DNA of 64,000 nucleotides from Vreelandella nigrificans (GCF_002374315.1 NZ_NWUX01000020.1:22077-86076), one strand, 5' to 3'. Counted from the first letter of the stretch, positions 8,549 through 17,607 are shown. Made by a program: numbers and translations. Notes: generated from the letters alone by a model not told the origin.

Positions 8549-8556
8549 AAGCTTAG

Positions 8557-8823
8557 CTAGGATCCGCAAAAGGGGGCTTCGCAATCTGGCTTTTCTAAAG
8601 CCTCGTCAATGATACGAAAGGGATGGCTGTGATCAAGCAAGTGGGCGGAGTTAAGATCCAAGCTAGGCACAAAGCCACATGCCACTGCGGCATCTACACC
8701 CACCACCAAACACGCTCGAATCCCAATGTGTATGGATTCAATGTCGGGTGTTTGGAAGATGTTAACCCCTTTGACTTGGATGATGTTTCTGTTAGCGATG
8801 GCATCAACCATGAATCTGATCAA
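8557..8823 (-). pseudogene. doubtful minus-strand reading frame, possible gene remnant
   Basis: An 88-residue minus-strand frame fills the roughly 350-bp space between the LysE gene (stop 8548) and the nucleotidyltransferase gene (8905). I recognise no family. The segment 'IESIHIGIRACLVVGVDAAVACG' is faintly like the C-terminal part of HAD phosphatases, but no catalytic motif is present. It could be a decayed fragment or chance. Confidence 0.22.
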
Positions 8824-8904
8824 TAGCAGGGGGTAAGGAAGACGTAGTTTTATTGTTTGGTCGGTTTTTCACAGCTAAAACAGGCGTCTGAGTTGGGTAT
8901 TGAG

Positions 8905-9450
8905 ATGGATCATGAAACACTGATCAAAAATTGGATAAGACAGGACTCTCTGCGAATGGAGGCGCTTACTATTGCGGCTGAGCAGAAGCTGTCGGGTTGG
9001 TGCCTCGCTGCTGGGTTCGTTAGAAATTTGGCATGGGACAAGCTACATGCCTTTTCATCGAGTACACCGCTAAACGACATTGATTTAATTTACTTCGATC
9101 AGCAAGATATGAGCGATACTCGTGATCGGGAAATTGAACACGAGTTAAGGGCCGTCTCTAAGCTGCCGTGGTCGGTAAAGAACCAGGCAAGAATGCACGA
9201 GCGAAATAGGGATTGTCCGTACACTTCAACTGAAGATGCGATGAGCTTCTGGGTTGAAGTAGAAACTGCAGTAGGTGCTGCTTTAGATGATGATGGAGAG
9301 GTTATCATTGTGGCTCCCTTTGGTGTTAAGCCTCTGTTTGACTACACCATCACATTAAATCCCAAGCGGCCCAAACGAACAGAGTTTGAAGCCCGAATAT
9401 GCAGCAAGCGGTGGTTGCAAACGTGGCCAAGACTGGTGGTAAATGTTTAA
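8905..9450 (+). CDS. nucleotidyltransferase family protein (DUF925/COG3575 type)
   Basis: About 181 residues. The segment 'CLAAGFVRNLAWDKLH...TPLNDIDLIYFD' contains the DxD-like pair of the nucleotidyltransferase fold, and 'SVKNQARMHERN', 'STEDAMSFWVEVETAVG' and 'SKRWLQTWPRL' are the conserved blocks of this uncharacterised family. It probably transfers a nucleotide to an unknown substrate. ATG 8905 is chosen because similarity starts near it; the frame extends upstream to TTG 8857. Confidence 0.8.
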   Translation: MDHETLIKNWIRQDSLRMEALTIAAEQKLSGWCLAAGFVRNLAWDKLHAFSSSTPLNDIDLIYFDQQDMSDTRDREIEHELRAVSKLPWSVKNQARMHERNRDCPYTSTEDAMSFWVEVETAVGAALDDDGEVIIVAPFGVKPLFDYTITLNPKRPKRTEFEARICSKRWLQTWPRLVVNV

Positions 9451-9560
9451 TAAGGCCCACTACTTCGAACATAGCGTTCAAGTATGTATAAGCGTCTTTT
9501 GCTAGGACTTTGCTACCATTGCGAGCGGCTATTAACTCTTTTCTTTGTATCGAGCTAATC

Positions 9561-10007
9561 ATGAAGATAGAAAACGCAAAAAAATCAGATTACCCCAAAC
9601 TGTTGGAAATCTGGGAGGCATCAGTGCGAGCCACTCATGATTTCCTGGCTGAGGAAGATCTTCTGGAGCTCAAGCCGCTGATTCTTGAGCAGTACTTTGA
9701 TGCGGTTGAACTTAATGTCGCTAAAAGTAGCGAGAGCGATATATTGGGCTTCTGTGGCGTTAGTGATGGCAACATTGAAATGTTATTCATTTCGCCTGCT
9801 GCGCGTGGAAAGGGTATTGGCTCATTACTAGCGACCTATGCGATCAAAACGCAGAGAGCTACCAAGGTTGATGTTAACGAGCAGAATGAGCAAGCGTTGG
9901 GATTCTACCAGCATATTGGCTTTTCGATTACAGGGCGTTCGCCGCTAGATGGTCAGGGTAAGCCTTATCCTCTGCTTCATATGGAGCTGTCGAAAGAATC
10001 AAAGTGA
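9561..10007 (+). CDS. GNAT family N-acetyltransferase, YjaB-like
   Basis: 148 residues from ATG 9561 (the frame begins at TTG 9510 but similarity starts with MKIENAKKSDYPKLLEIWEAS). 'MLFISPAARGKGIGSLLATYA' is the acetyl-CoA loop and 'DVNEQNEQALGFYQHIGF' the tyrosine helix. The C-terminal 'RSPLDGQGKPYPLLHMEL' is typical of YjaB relatives. Physiological substrate unknown. Confidence 0.87.
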   Translation: MKIENAKKSDYPKLLEIWEASVRATHDFLAEEDLLELKPLILEQYFDAVELNVAKSSESDILGFCGVSDGNIEMLFISPAARGKGIGSLLATYAIKTQRATKVDVNEQNEQALGFYQHIGFSITGRSPLDGQGKPYPLLHMELSKESK

Positions 10008-10111
10008 TCATCCAGTGAGCTTGCAAAGCTATTCAAACAGTTAATTTTTAAGGCAGTCTAAGTAGTACAGCAGCAACAGCGGTTTTGGGCATCATACACA
10101 AGGAGGAAATG

Positions 10112-10663
10112 GTGCAAATTTGCGAAACGGAGAGGCTGGTTATACGAACGTTGTCCTTCAGCGATGTTCCTGAATTGACCAATATCCTCAGTGACCCTGA
10201 GGTAATGAAGTATTCGATCCGAGGCGTTTGCGACGAAGCAGCAACGCGGCGATTTATCGATTGGTGTTTGGAATGCTATGCGTCTCATCGTATCGGGCCG
10301 TGGGCCCTAGTAGAGAAGGTTTCCGGTAAGCTTATTGGTTTTTGCGGTGTCAGCCCCGAAGAGGTTAATGGCGTTGAGGAAATCGGTCTGGGTTATCGGC
10401 TAGCCAAGCAGTATTGGAACAAGGGATTTGCGTCAGAAGCCGTGCAAGCGGTACTCAATGATGCATTAAGTCAAAAGCAACTCTCTTCCGTGGTCGTTAT
10501 TATTGAGGCTGAGAATGTTGCGTCACTTAAGGTTGCAGCGAAAGCAGGATTTTATACGTTCGACACCCTTGAGTTCCATGGACGCCCCGTGAGGTTATAT
10601 CGGTTAACGTTGTCGCAATGGTATGTATCACAGAATAATGCGGCGAACACGGCCAGTGTTTGA
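10112..10663 (+). CDS. GNAT N-acetyltransferase, RimJ/RimL type
   Basis: About 184 residues opening QICETERLVIRTLSFSDVPELTNILSDPEVMKY, close in layout to the acetyltransferase at 441. 'GLGYRLAKQYWNKGFASEAVQAVL' is the acetyl-CoA loop and 'NVASLKVAAKAGF' the conserved helix. AGGAGG at 10101-10106 is only 2 bases from ATG 10109 but 5 bases from GTG 10112, so GTG is preferred. Substrate unknown. Confidence 0.86.
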   Translation: MQICETERLVIRTLSFSDVPELTNILSDPEVMKYSIRGVCDEAATRRFIDWCLECYASHRIGPWALVEKVSGKLIGFCGVSPEEVNGVEEIGLGYRLAKQYWNKGFASEAVQAVLNDALSQKQLSSVVVIIEAENVASLKVAAKAGFYTFDTLEFHGRPVRLYRLTLSQWYVSQNNAANTASV

Positions 10664-10791
10664 TGCAGGATACCGAAGGCGGAAATGCTAGCGCCATTAG
10701 TCTTGCATGGGGCAACTCTCACCGCACTACCTTCTATAGCCACTAGGTAGCTAAAACCCAGCGGCTATATCAACATCAAATGTTGAACCAA

Positions 10792-10998
10792 TTAGCTACA
10801 CTGCTTACCTGCATTTTTGATACTCATTGCGTAAATAATAAACATGATTAGTGAGCCCATCACAAAGCACCATACGCCTACGGTTGCATAGCTCGAAAAA
10901 GCAGGCAGAAACAAAAGACTGCCAAAGAAAAAACATAAGCTTGATAAGAGGCCTAAAAGGTGGGGTAGCTGTTGATGCTGCTTTGTCACACTGCTCAT
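10792..10998 (-). CDS. small YrhK-like membrane protein
   Basis: About 68 residues with two hydrophobic helices (LLGLLSSLCFFFGSLLFLP and GVWCFVMGSLIMFIIYAM), a pattern seen in YrhK-domain proteins ('GS-L-F-LP' then 'GS-hydrophobic'). Function unknown. ATG 10998 has GGGA about seven bases upstream; the frame extends to a TTG at 11028. It ends a minus-strand run and lies 44 bp downstream of the AhpD-like gene, so they could share a transcript. Confidence 0.6.
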   Translation of the reverse strand: MSSVTKQHQQLPHLLGLLSSLCFFFGSLLFLPAFSSYATVGVWCFVMGSLIMFIIYAMSIKNAGKQCS

Positions 10999-11042
10999 TG
11001 TGTTTCCCATCTGAAATTGTATTTTCAAGTGCCCAAGAGGAT

Positions 11043-11498
11043 CTAAATACTGATATCAGGTGCAAACTGAAAACCCACGGATATCCTGTTCCAGCTGTTG
11101 ATTTGAACAATTATGGTCGTGAGCTCAACCAATCCATGCTCGCCAAAGGCAGTTAACGCATTTTGGTAGGTCTCTTCGCTGATGGTGGGCTGCTGGTTGA
11201 TTAATGTGAGTGCTTCGGCCCAGGCGAGTGCGGCGCGTTCTTGCGTGCTGAAGCAGGGAGCTTCACGCCAAGCAGGTAATACGTCTAGGCGAACCTGATG
11301 CTCGCCATCGTCTCTAGCTTCTTGTGTATGCATATGCTGACAAAAGCAGCAGTGATTAATTTGCGAAACACGCAAATTTACTAAGTGAGTAATTGTGCGA
11401 TTAACCGTTGAGTCAGCAACGTTACCTAATGCAACCAAGTGTTTAGCTAGACGTGGGACAAGGCGATACACCGACTGTTGGGGTATACGAGTAGACAT
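11043..11498 (-). CDS. carboxymuconolactone decarboxylase/AhpD-like family protein
   Basis: 151-residue helical protein. The redox-type motif is HCCFCQHMH, giving a CxxC (C50-C53) and nearby His57 as in AhpD-like peroxidase partners. 'FSTQERAALAWAEALTLI' and 'FGEHGLVELTTIIVQINSWNRISVGF' are the standard C-terminal helices. Expected role is peroxidase or disulfide chemistry; the partner is unknown. The extra Cys50/Cys51 pair is a small oddity. It lies downstream of an AraC regulator on the same strand. Confidence 0.85.
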   Translation of the reverse strand: MSTRIPQQSVYRLVPRLAKHLVALGNVADSTVNRTITHLVNLRVSQINHCCFCQHMHTQEARDDGEHQVRLDVLPAWREAPCFSTQERAALAWAEALTLINQQPTISEETYQNALTAFGEHGLVELTTIIVQINSWNRISVGFQFAPDISI

Positions 11499-11550
11499 GT
11501 AAATGGCCTCAATGTGTAAGTTGAGGGTTCAGCTTAACGTCGAGGTTTTT

Positions 11551-12384
11551 TTACGCCTTGTAAATTTGCGACAGTTTGCGCTTGCGATAGGCGGCGGGTG
11601 TTTCATAGGCGAGTGATTGGAAGGCGTGGGTGAAGTGAGCTTGGTCATAGTAGCCACATTGCAGCGCTATTTCCGCTAGGGGCAGGGTGGTTTCAAGCAG
11701 CCCGTGGCGGGCACGGTTTAGCCGAGAATAGGCTACTAATTGGCCTGGGGTTACGCCCACCTCGCGTTTTAATTTGCGCTCCAGGGTGCGTCTGGTAAAC
11801 CCTAGTGTGGCACCTAACTGTTGAGGTGGAAGCTGTAGCTCTCCAATCGCTTGAACAATCGTAGTGATACGGCTATCGGAGGGCGGCTGGCTCTCTAGTC
11901 GATGTAATAACCATGTTTCCAGCAGTCGTAAGCCTTGTTGTGAGTCCAGCTGGTAGAGGCGCTCTACCACGGGCTTTAACCCTTGCAACCTTGGTCTTTG
12001 CAAACTTGATGTTTGCAAACTTAGTGGTTCAAGCTCGTTATCTAAGCGGTGGTGTGTATCTGTGAATGCTTCGGGTAGCAAACCCAGTAAGCAGTGGGCG
12101 CCTGCTGCTTTAAAACGAATGCCCAGACAGGGTGCGGTAGTGTCGAGTGTTTCTATCAACGTGTGCCTGTTGAAACAGAACGTGATGATGGGGTGGCTGC
12201 TGGTGAGCCTGATGCTAAGACTAGCGCCAGCATCAGGGTAGAACTTTTCGGTTCTAGGTTCAGCGAGGCGCCCAGTGCCACCTATTGACCAAAGGCACTG
12301 AACCCATGGGGCTAAGCGTTTATCGGGCAGGCGATGCTGAAAATTTAGATAGTTGGCGTTACTTGGCAGGATAAGGTCGGTCAT
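11551..12384 (-). CDS. AraC family transcriptional regulator
   Basis: 277 residues. The C-terminal 90 residues contain two helix-turn-helix units (LGATLGFTRRTLERKLKREVG and LAEIALQCGYYDQAHFTHAFQ), ending with the 'TPAAYRKR' tail. The N-terminal domain (FYPDAGASLSIRL..., GIRFKAAGAHCLLGLLPEAFTD) is the DUF6597-like sensor found in many AraC regulators. The AhpD-like gene lies 52 bp downstream and is the likely target. Effector unknown. Confidence 0.88.
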   Translation of the reverse strand: MTDLILPSNANYLNFQHRLPDKRLAPWVQCLWSIGGTGRLAEPRTEKFYPDAGASLSIRLTSSHPIITFCFNRHTLIETLDTTAPCLGIRFKAAGAHCLLGLLPEAFTDTHHRLDNELEPLSLQTSSLQRPRLQGLKPVVERLYQLDSQQGLRLLETWLLHRLESQPPSDSRITTIVQAIGELQLPPQQLGATLGFTRRTLERKLKREVGVTPGQLVAYSRLNRARHGLLETTLPLAEIALQCGYYDQAHFTHAFQSLAYETPAAYRKRKLSQIYKA

Positions 12385-12429
12385 GGGGTCAACCAGCGAT
12401 ATTGTTTTTTAATAGTAGCTTACATTGAT

Positions 12430-13437
12430 TCAATCAAGTAGCTTTTGGGAGCTGGCCCTGCGCCATACGCTAGGTGGCATTTTCTCTTGGCGAGCCCAGA
12501 TGCGCCTGAGTTGCCGTTCATCACCGAACCCTGATGCTTCGGCGATTCTTGCTAGCGTCCATGTCGTCTCAGTCATTAACGTTTTGGCGCGCTGCAGGCG
12601 CAACCCCAGAATATATTCGCCCACCAGCATACCAGTAAGGTTTTTGAATCGGCGTCGGAAATGACGCTCGCTCATGGCTGCATGAGCTGCTAGCGCTTCG
12701 ATAGGCCACTTTTGAGAGGGTGCGGCGCATATTGCATCTTGAGTGCGATGTAGCCGTTCATCCACATGATTACGGCCCTCAAGCCAAGCGCCAAGCTGAG
12801 GTTCCTGTCCGCTACGGCGAAGATATAGCACCATTTCCCGCGCTACCGCCAAGGCCAGTGAATGGCCACAAACACGGGTAAGCCAGTACAGTATAGTATC
12901 AATACCCGTCGAAATTCCGGCACTAGTTAAATAGCGGTCATCTTCGATAAAAATACAGTCGCTTTGCACTTTGGCTGTTGGGGCTTTAGCTTGTAACTGC
13001 TCGATTAACGTGTGGTGCGTCGTGCAGCGTTGTCCCTCTAATAAGCCCGCATCAGCAAGCAATAGCGCGCCGGAGCAAACGGTCATTAGCGTATCCGCAT
13101 AGCGAGCGTTTGCCTTGAGCCAGCTGATACACTCCTGTTGTGCCAATGGTTCAAGACTATTGCGATACTGCCCTGGAACAAGCAATAGATGTTGAGGGGA
13201 AAGCTGCTCAGGTAGCGGGTCAATGCCGCTAAGGGTCAGCGGTCCTAGCCATTGCATGGCCGCTTTCGGGCCGATATAGCGCACCTGAACATCTATTGAA
13301 AGCCGACCAGCACACTGCAACACCTGAAGTGGGCCAACCAGATCAAGAGGCACTTGGCCTGGCATCATCAGTACCGCAATCCGCAAAGTTTTGGCTCTTT
13401 GGGACTGCGGTTGGCTATTTTGCTGCTCTTCACTCAC
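12430..13437 (-). CDS. GlxA family regulator (DJ-1/PfpI domain plus AraC HTH)
   Basis: 335 residues. An N-terminal DJ-1/PfpI-like domain (about 15-190) includes the nucleophile-elbow-like 'MTVCSGALLLADAGLL', followed by a C-terminal AraC-type double HTH (MSERHFRRRFKNLTG and ARIAEASGFGDERQLRRIW). Such proteins sense small nitrogenous ligands in characterised cases; here the ligand is unknown. It overlaps the upstream isochorismatase-like gene by 8 bp, showing co-translation, so the hydrolase may be part of its regulon. Confidence 0.9.
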   Translation of the reverse strand: MSEEQQNSQPQSQRAKTLRIAVLMMPGQVPLDLVGPLQVLQCAGRLSIDVQVRYIGPKAAMQWLGPLTLSGIDPLPEQLSPQHLLLVPGQYRNSLEPLAQQECISWLKANARYADTLMTVCSGALLLADAGLLEGQRCTTHHTLIEQLQAKAPTAKVQSDCIFIEDDRYLTSAGISTGIDTILYWLTRVCGHSLALAVAREMVLYLRRSGQEPQLGAWLEGRNHVDERLHRTQDAICAAPSQKWPIEALAAHAAMSERHFRRRFKNLTGMLVGEYILGLRLQRAKTLMTETTWTLARIAEASGFGDERQLRRIWARQEKMPPSVWRRASSQKLLD

Positions 13438-13996
13438 GTTGGTTTTGCCATTCGTTAATCAAGTCCTGTGTACTAATAATACGCGCAAAGCGGCCTTCAA
13501 GTACCAGTTCGGTGCGTGCCTTAATATCATCCGATGACCAAGTGATGCCGTGGCGTGTCATAGGGAACGTTAGGGTAGCATCGCTAATAAAATCGACGCT
13601 AAATCCTAAATCTGACGCCACACGGGCGGTTGTTTCGCAGCATTGCTCGGTACGAATACCACTAATGGCAAGTCGTTCAATACCGTGTTCGTGTAGCCAA
13701 TCTTCAAGTTGAGTATCGCTAAATGCATTGTGAACACGCTTATGAAATGTCACCGCTGCTATGTCGTCAAAATCATCAAGCGGACGAATAAGGCCACAAT
13801 CAGGGTCGAAAGGCCCTTGGCTGTCTGGCTCTTCATGCAGAATGCGTACAACGGGTATGTTGCTCGCTTGTGCAGCGTTCAGTACTGCACGCTGCTTGGG
13901 TCGCCAGTCTTGAGCCAGCGATTCTAGCCAGTAATCGCGTGCGGGAAAGGAGGCTTGAACGTCAATTAATAATAAGGCGGTTTTAGACTGGGGCAT
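13430..13996 (-). CDS. isochorismatase-like cysteine hydrolase
   Basis: About 188 residues. The catalytic aspartate is in 'ALLLIDVQASF' at the N-terminus, a basic residue lies in 'VTFHKRVHNAF', and the nucleophile cysteine is in 'AISGIRTEQCCETTARVASDLGF'. This triad defines the isochorismatase-like hydrolases, which cleave amides or enol ethers. The frame extends upstream to 14227, but similarity starts at MPQSKTALLLID, so ATG 13996 is used. Its stop overlaps the GlxA-type regulator. Confidence 0.87.
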   Translation of the reverse strand: MPQSKTALLLIDVQASFPARDYWLESLAQDWRPKQRAVLNAAQASNIPVVRILHEEPDSQGPFDPDCGLIRPLDDFDDIAAVTFHKRVHNAFSDTQLEDWLHEHGIERLAISGIRTEQCCETTARVASDLGFSVDFISDATLTFPMTRHGITWSSDDIKARTELVLEGRFARIISTQDLINEWQNQRE

Positions 13997-14165
13997 GGCT
14001 AATCTCATCGTGTTGAAGTGAGACAACAGATTAGCGGTTACATATTCCGGAAACGATGTGTGGATCGGTCTAAAAGCGGGCAATTTCGGACATATGTAGC
14101 CAAAAGGGTAGCAGCAAACAGAGCAGGTGAAACGATTATTAACACGTCTCGATAACGGTAGGCTT

Positions 14166-14184
14166 AATGTAATATTAATACATT
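14166..14184. promoter_or_regulatory. inverted repeat, candidate operator
   Basis: AATGTA (14166-14171) and TACATT (14179-14184) form an inverted repeat across an AT-rich centre, about 40 bp before the response-regulator gene. It could be an autoregulatory binding site for that regulator or part of a promoter between the divergent genes. Seen only as symmetry; no consensus is known. Confidence 0.35.
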
Positions 14185-14225
14185 CCCATTTAAGGTAACT
14201 GCCCGTTTTTCCGTAGTCGGCCTCC

Positions 14226-14897
14226 ATGAAAACATTAATTATTGAAGATGACCGGGACTTGGCACTGGCTATTGCCGAGTACCTGGAACTGCACCGTGTC
14301 GAATGCGACTTTGCTTATACTGGGGCTAGCGGTATCACTCTGGCATTCCAGCAGCATTATGACTGTTTGATTCTGGATAACATGCTGCCGAAGGTGCAGG
14401 GCATTGATGTTTGTCGGCAGTTGAGGGCTAATGGTATCGACACTCCGATACTGATGCTGACCGCTTGCGATACGGAAGGCGATCAAATGGAGGGTTTTAA
14501 TGCTGGTGTCGATGACTATGTCATCAAGCCTTGTACGATGCCGCTGCTCTTGGCCCGACTGAATGCGCTGTACCGCCGTCGTCACCCCGAGCGTGAGTGT
14601 ATACGGATTACTGATCTCAGGATCTACCCAAAAGAGCACCGGGCCATTCGTGCTGAGCAGGAGCTGAAGCTGACGCCGACCAGCTGGAAAATTCTGTTAT
14701 TTCTTGCCCGTCGATCGCCTGCTGTGGTTTCGAGAAACGAGATTGTGGAGCATGTCTGGCCAGGTGAGGAGGTGGAGGAAGGAACCGTCAACGTGCACTT
14801 ACACCAACTGCGCAAAGTGGTCGATAAACCTTTTAAACAGCTCCTTATTCATACCCATGTCGGGGTTGGTTTGTCGCTGTGTGGGGGGACGCTGTGA
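14226..14897 (+). CDS. OmpR-family response regulator
   Basis: 223 residues: receiver domain (1-115) with acidic pair ED-D at 7-9, phospho-acceptor Asp51 (LILDNMLP), Thr79 and Lys101 (YVIKPC), then a winged-helix DNA-binding domain (LTPTSWKILLFLARRSPAVVSRNEI and VNVHLHQLRKVVDKPF). It is coupled by a TGATG overlap to a histidine kinase. The adjacent MipA/OmpV and RND remnants suggest an envelope-stress or efflux regulon. Confidence 0.93.
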   Translation: MKTLIIEDDRDLALAIAEYLELHRVECDFAYTGASGITLAFQQHYDCLILDNMLPKVQGIDVCRQLRANGIDTPILMLTACDTEGDQMEGFNAGVDDYVIKPCTMPLLLARLNALYRRRHPERECIRITDLRIYPKEHRAIRAEQELKLTPTSWKILLFLARRSPAVVSRNEIVEHVWPGEEVEEGTVNVHLHQLRKVVDKPFKQLLIHTHVGVGLSLCGGTL

Positions 14898-16168
14898 TGC
14901 CTTCCAATCCGGTTCGTAGCTTGGCCTCCCAGTCTCGACAGTACTTGCTGTATTTGGCCATTGCCATCTTTGTCGGGCAGATTGCCCTGGTCACCATTTT
15001 CAGCTTTTATCAGGTTGGTCAGGCTGCTAAGTATTATATGTATCTTGATGCGATTAAGCTGGAGCAGGCGGCCAATAACGATCCCGACTATGTCTTGCCG
15101 CAACGAGATGACGTCAGCGCCTACCGGGAGTGGGATGATATTCCTCTAGAGATCAGGCAGCTGTTTTCTGGCAGTAAAATCCAACCCCTGGAGCCACTGG
15201 AAATAGAGCGGGTCAATGAGCAGGGTGTTCGTGAATACGGTTACTTGCTCTATTCACAAGTTCAGTCACAAGAACAACAGACCGGTGGCCTTTACCTGTT
15301 GGAGTTTGAAGAGGCTGACAAGATTGATGCCTTGGCTGAAGCTATTTTCAAGCAGACACTGATTGAGGCCAGCCTGATTACTGGGATATTTAGCCTGGTT
15401 CTGTTTTTGGTTATCTCCTGGCTGTTTAAGAACACAGTGAAGCCTCTATCGCTACTCGTGGAGTGGTCAAGTCGGGTCAAGCAGCATCCAGGCAGCGAGA
15501 TTGATGTTCAGTTCTCGATCAGTGAGCTCAATGAAATCGCCAATCAGTTGCTTTCGACACTGCAACAGGTAAGAGAATACAACGAACGTGAGCAGCAGTT
15601 TCTTCGTCATGCCAGCCACGAGCTGAGAACCCCTCTCGCCATTATTCAGGCCTCCCTGGATACTTTAGGAGTGAGAACTGCCCCTGAGGATCCCAATTTT
15701 CCCTCTCTGTTACGGGCTAGCCGAGCCTGCGCCAATATGATCTTGTTGTCGGAAGCCCTTTTGTGGCTGGCACGCCCATCCTCCAGGCCTATTGGAAAAT
15801 CCATCGTCTGGCCAGGGACGTTGTGTGGCGAGCTGTTAGTGGATATGCAGCACCTGGTTGAGAATAAAAGAATTCAGGTTTCACTTAACGACCAGGCTAG
15901 CAGTATCAGAATTGAAAATGATCTATTTCGCATTGTACTAGCCAACTTGATCCGCAATGCCTTCCAGCACACTAGCGGCGGTACGATTACACTGGTGATA
16001 ACAGATAACTCGTTTGTTATTTCAAACCCCGTAGACGCTGGTAGCAAACCTGAAACGGTCAGTTTCGGATTGGGTTTGCAATTGGTCGAACGTATTGCTA
16101 GTCAGCTTGATTGGCAGTTTGATTTTGCCCTTGACCACCAGTGGGCTTGTGTAACCCTACGCTGGTAA
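14897..16168 (+). CDS. sensor histidine kinase
   Basis: 423 residues from ATG 14897, overlapping the response regulator stop. Membrane segments at about 17-39 and 157-177 bracket a roughly 115-residue periplasmic domain rich in acidic residues. The dimerisation/phospho-acceptor domain has His241 (HASHELRTPLAI), and the ATPase domain has an N-box (NLIRNAFQH) and G-box (FGLGLQLVERI). Signal not identified. Works with the 14226 regulator. Confidence 0.93.
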   Translation: MPSNPVRSLASQSRQYLLYLAIAIFVGQIALVTIFSFYQVGQAAKYYMYLDAIKLEQAANNDPDYVLPQRDDVSAYREWDDIPLEIRQLFSGSKIQPLEPLEIERVNEQGVREYGYLLYSQVQSQEQQTGGLYLLEFEEADKIDALAEAIFKQTLIEASLITGIFSLVLFLVISWLFKNTVKPLSLLVEWSSRVKQHPGSEIDVQFSISELNEIANQLLSTLQQVREYNEREQQFLRHASHELRTPLAIIQASLDTLGVRTAPEDPNFPSLLRASRACANMILLSEALLWLARPSSRPIGKSIVWPGTLCGELLVDMQHLVENKRIQVSLNDQASSIRIENDLFRIVLANLIRNAFQHTSGGTITLVITDNSFVISNPVDAGSKPETVSFGLGLQLVERIASQLDWQFDFALDHQWACVTLRW

Positions 16169-16290
16169 TCATCGCCATTCCCACCAGAGCATCTTAAGAC
16201 CCGCTTAATACCCTCTGTCTGACAATAGATTCCGCAAACATCAGCCTCTCACTTCACCTTGAGTCACTGATTCAAAACGGAGTCAAAACA

Positions 16291-17049
16291 ATGAAGATTT
16301 TTTCTCTAATTCCCCTGGCTATGGCCATTCTGGCCACCTATTCACCCTGGTCCTTCAGCCAGGATCAAGAAAACGCCGACACCTTCTCTATAGGGCTTAT
16401 TGCCTACACGGAACCGTCCCTCTACGTGGGCGGTAAGGGTAATGCAGGCCTGCTGCCCTATATCGAGTGGGATTCGGATAACTGGTTCTTTCGTGACTAT
16501 TCGCTGGGTAGCTATCTAGCCGGAGGGGACAATTGGGCCTTATCCGCTGCAATTAGTTACGACGCTTTCGGCGATGTTGAACGGGGTAACAGTCGAGAGC
16601 TCAAGGACATGAAGAAACTCGACGACATCTATACTGCCGTAGTGAGTGTCGATTGGTTTGGTTCATTGGGTTACCTGACGCTAGGCTACCGGCAGGATAT
16701 CACAGGCAACCATAATGGGGGTTCAGCCGTGATCGGCTACGGTTACCCTCTTGAGTTCCAGCGGTGGCGTATTGAACCGCATGTTTCACTGACCTACGCG
16801 GGCAGTCAGGTGACGCGCTACTACGTTGGAGTAGGTGCCGATGATGCGAAGGTAGGGCGTCCAGCATACCGCCCGGGCGGTGCCTTTCAGTATCAGACCG
16901 GTGTTAGCCTGTCCCGTTTGTTTGGCGAATCGCATCGGTTGTTGGTTAACGTCAGTCACCGCGGTTTTTCCAACGAGGTTCACGATAGTCCTATCATCGA
17001 CAAAGATCACCTTTGGTCTATCAGCGCAGGCTATCTCTATGCGTTTTAA
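16291..17049 (+). CDS. MipA/OmpV family outer-membrane protein
   Basis: 252 residues. Signal peptide (KIFSLIPLAMAILATYSPWSFS) followed by alternating β-strands (YVGGKGNAGLLPYIEWDSDNWFFRDY, split here) and a terminal aromatic residue (AGYLYAF), as required for outer-membrane insertion. MipA/OmpV proteins are barrels implicated in envelope permeability or in scaffolding MltA. It follows a two-component system by about 120 bp and is probably its target. Confidence 0.88.
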   Translation: MKIFSLIPLAMAILATYSPWSFSQDQENADTFSIGLIAYTEPSLYVGGKGNAGLLPYIEWDSDNWFFRDYSLGSYLAGGDNWALSAAISYDAFGDVERGNSRELKDMKKLDDIYTAVVSVDWFGSLGYLTLGYRQDITGNHNGGSAVIGYGYPLEFQRWRIEPHVSLTYAGSQVTRYYVGVGADDAKVGRPAYRPGGAFQYQTGVSLSRLFGESHRLLVNVSHRGFSNEVHDSPIIDKDHLWSISAGYLYAF

Positions 17050-17064
17050 AAGGCTGCTCAATCG

Positions 17065-17607
17065 CCGCGTCCTGGCCTTATGGTACTAATCTACGTGCTA
17101 ATGACGGTGCCGCTAAAATCCTACTGGCAGCCCTTTATTATCCTGGCGATTATTCCGTTCGGCTTTGTCGGCGCCATTCTCGGCCACCTGTATCTCGACC
17201 TGGCCCTGTCGTCACTATCGATGTTCGGCATGTTAGCCCAGGCTGGTGTGGTCGTGAACGATAGTCTGGTGATGTTGAGCCGTCACAACGAGCTTGTTGC
17301 CGAAGGCATAGCCCCCTATGGCGCGATACAGGCTGCAGCTACTAGCCGGTTTCGGGCGATTTTTCTCACCACGGCCACAACGGTTGTTGGTTTGCTGCCG
17401 CTGCACTCAGAAACCTCTGGACAGGCCCAATAGCTGAACCCTGCTACGGCCTCCCTAGCCTTTGGCGAGCTATTCTCCACTGTCCTAATGCTGTTCCTAG
17501 TACCTGTGCTAATTGCCATTACCCAAGATCAGAAGCAGCCCTGTCGGGTCGCTCCGTCAGCCAAACCGCCCAAGGAACCCCATGCCATCTTTCTCCGTAA
17601 GTGTTAA
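17065..17607 (+). pseudogene. RND efflux pump C-terminal remnant with in-frame stop
   Basis: From about 17065 the frame reads as the C-terminal membrane part of an RND pump (LIYVLMTVPLKSYWQPF..., SSLSMFGMLAQAGVVVNDSLVML, FLTTATTVVGLLPL). It meets an amber TAG at 17431-17433 but continues in the same frame as LNPATASLAFGELFSTVLMLFLVPVLI to about 17520. RND pumps exceed 1000 residues, so more than 80% of the gene is missing. Its start abuts the MipA stop, indicating a deletion or partial transfer. Confidence 0.88.

Noticed and set aside
8623..8826. Plus-strand ORF between LysE and nucleotidyltransferase genes
   Set aside because: No family match; overlapped by an equally weak minus-strand frame.
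441..10998. Chromosomal integron cassette array
   Set aside because: Gene content fits, and GCCTAAC (near 1633) and GTTAGGT (near 4643) resemble attC core sites, but no pair of boxes with the right spacing and imperfect hairpin was found at gene junctions, several genes are minus-strand, and there is no integrase.
13997..14227. N-terminal extension of the isochorismatase-like protein
   Set aside because: The open frame reaches 14227 but similarity to the family begins at the ATG at 13996; the extension has no domain and overlaps the divergent promoter.
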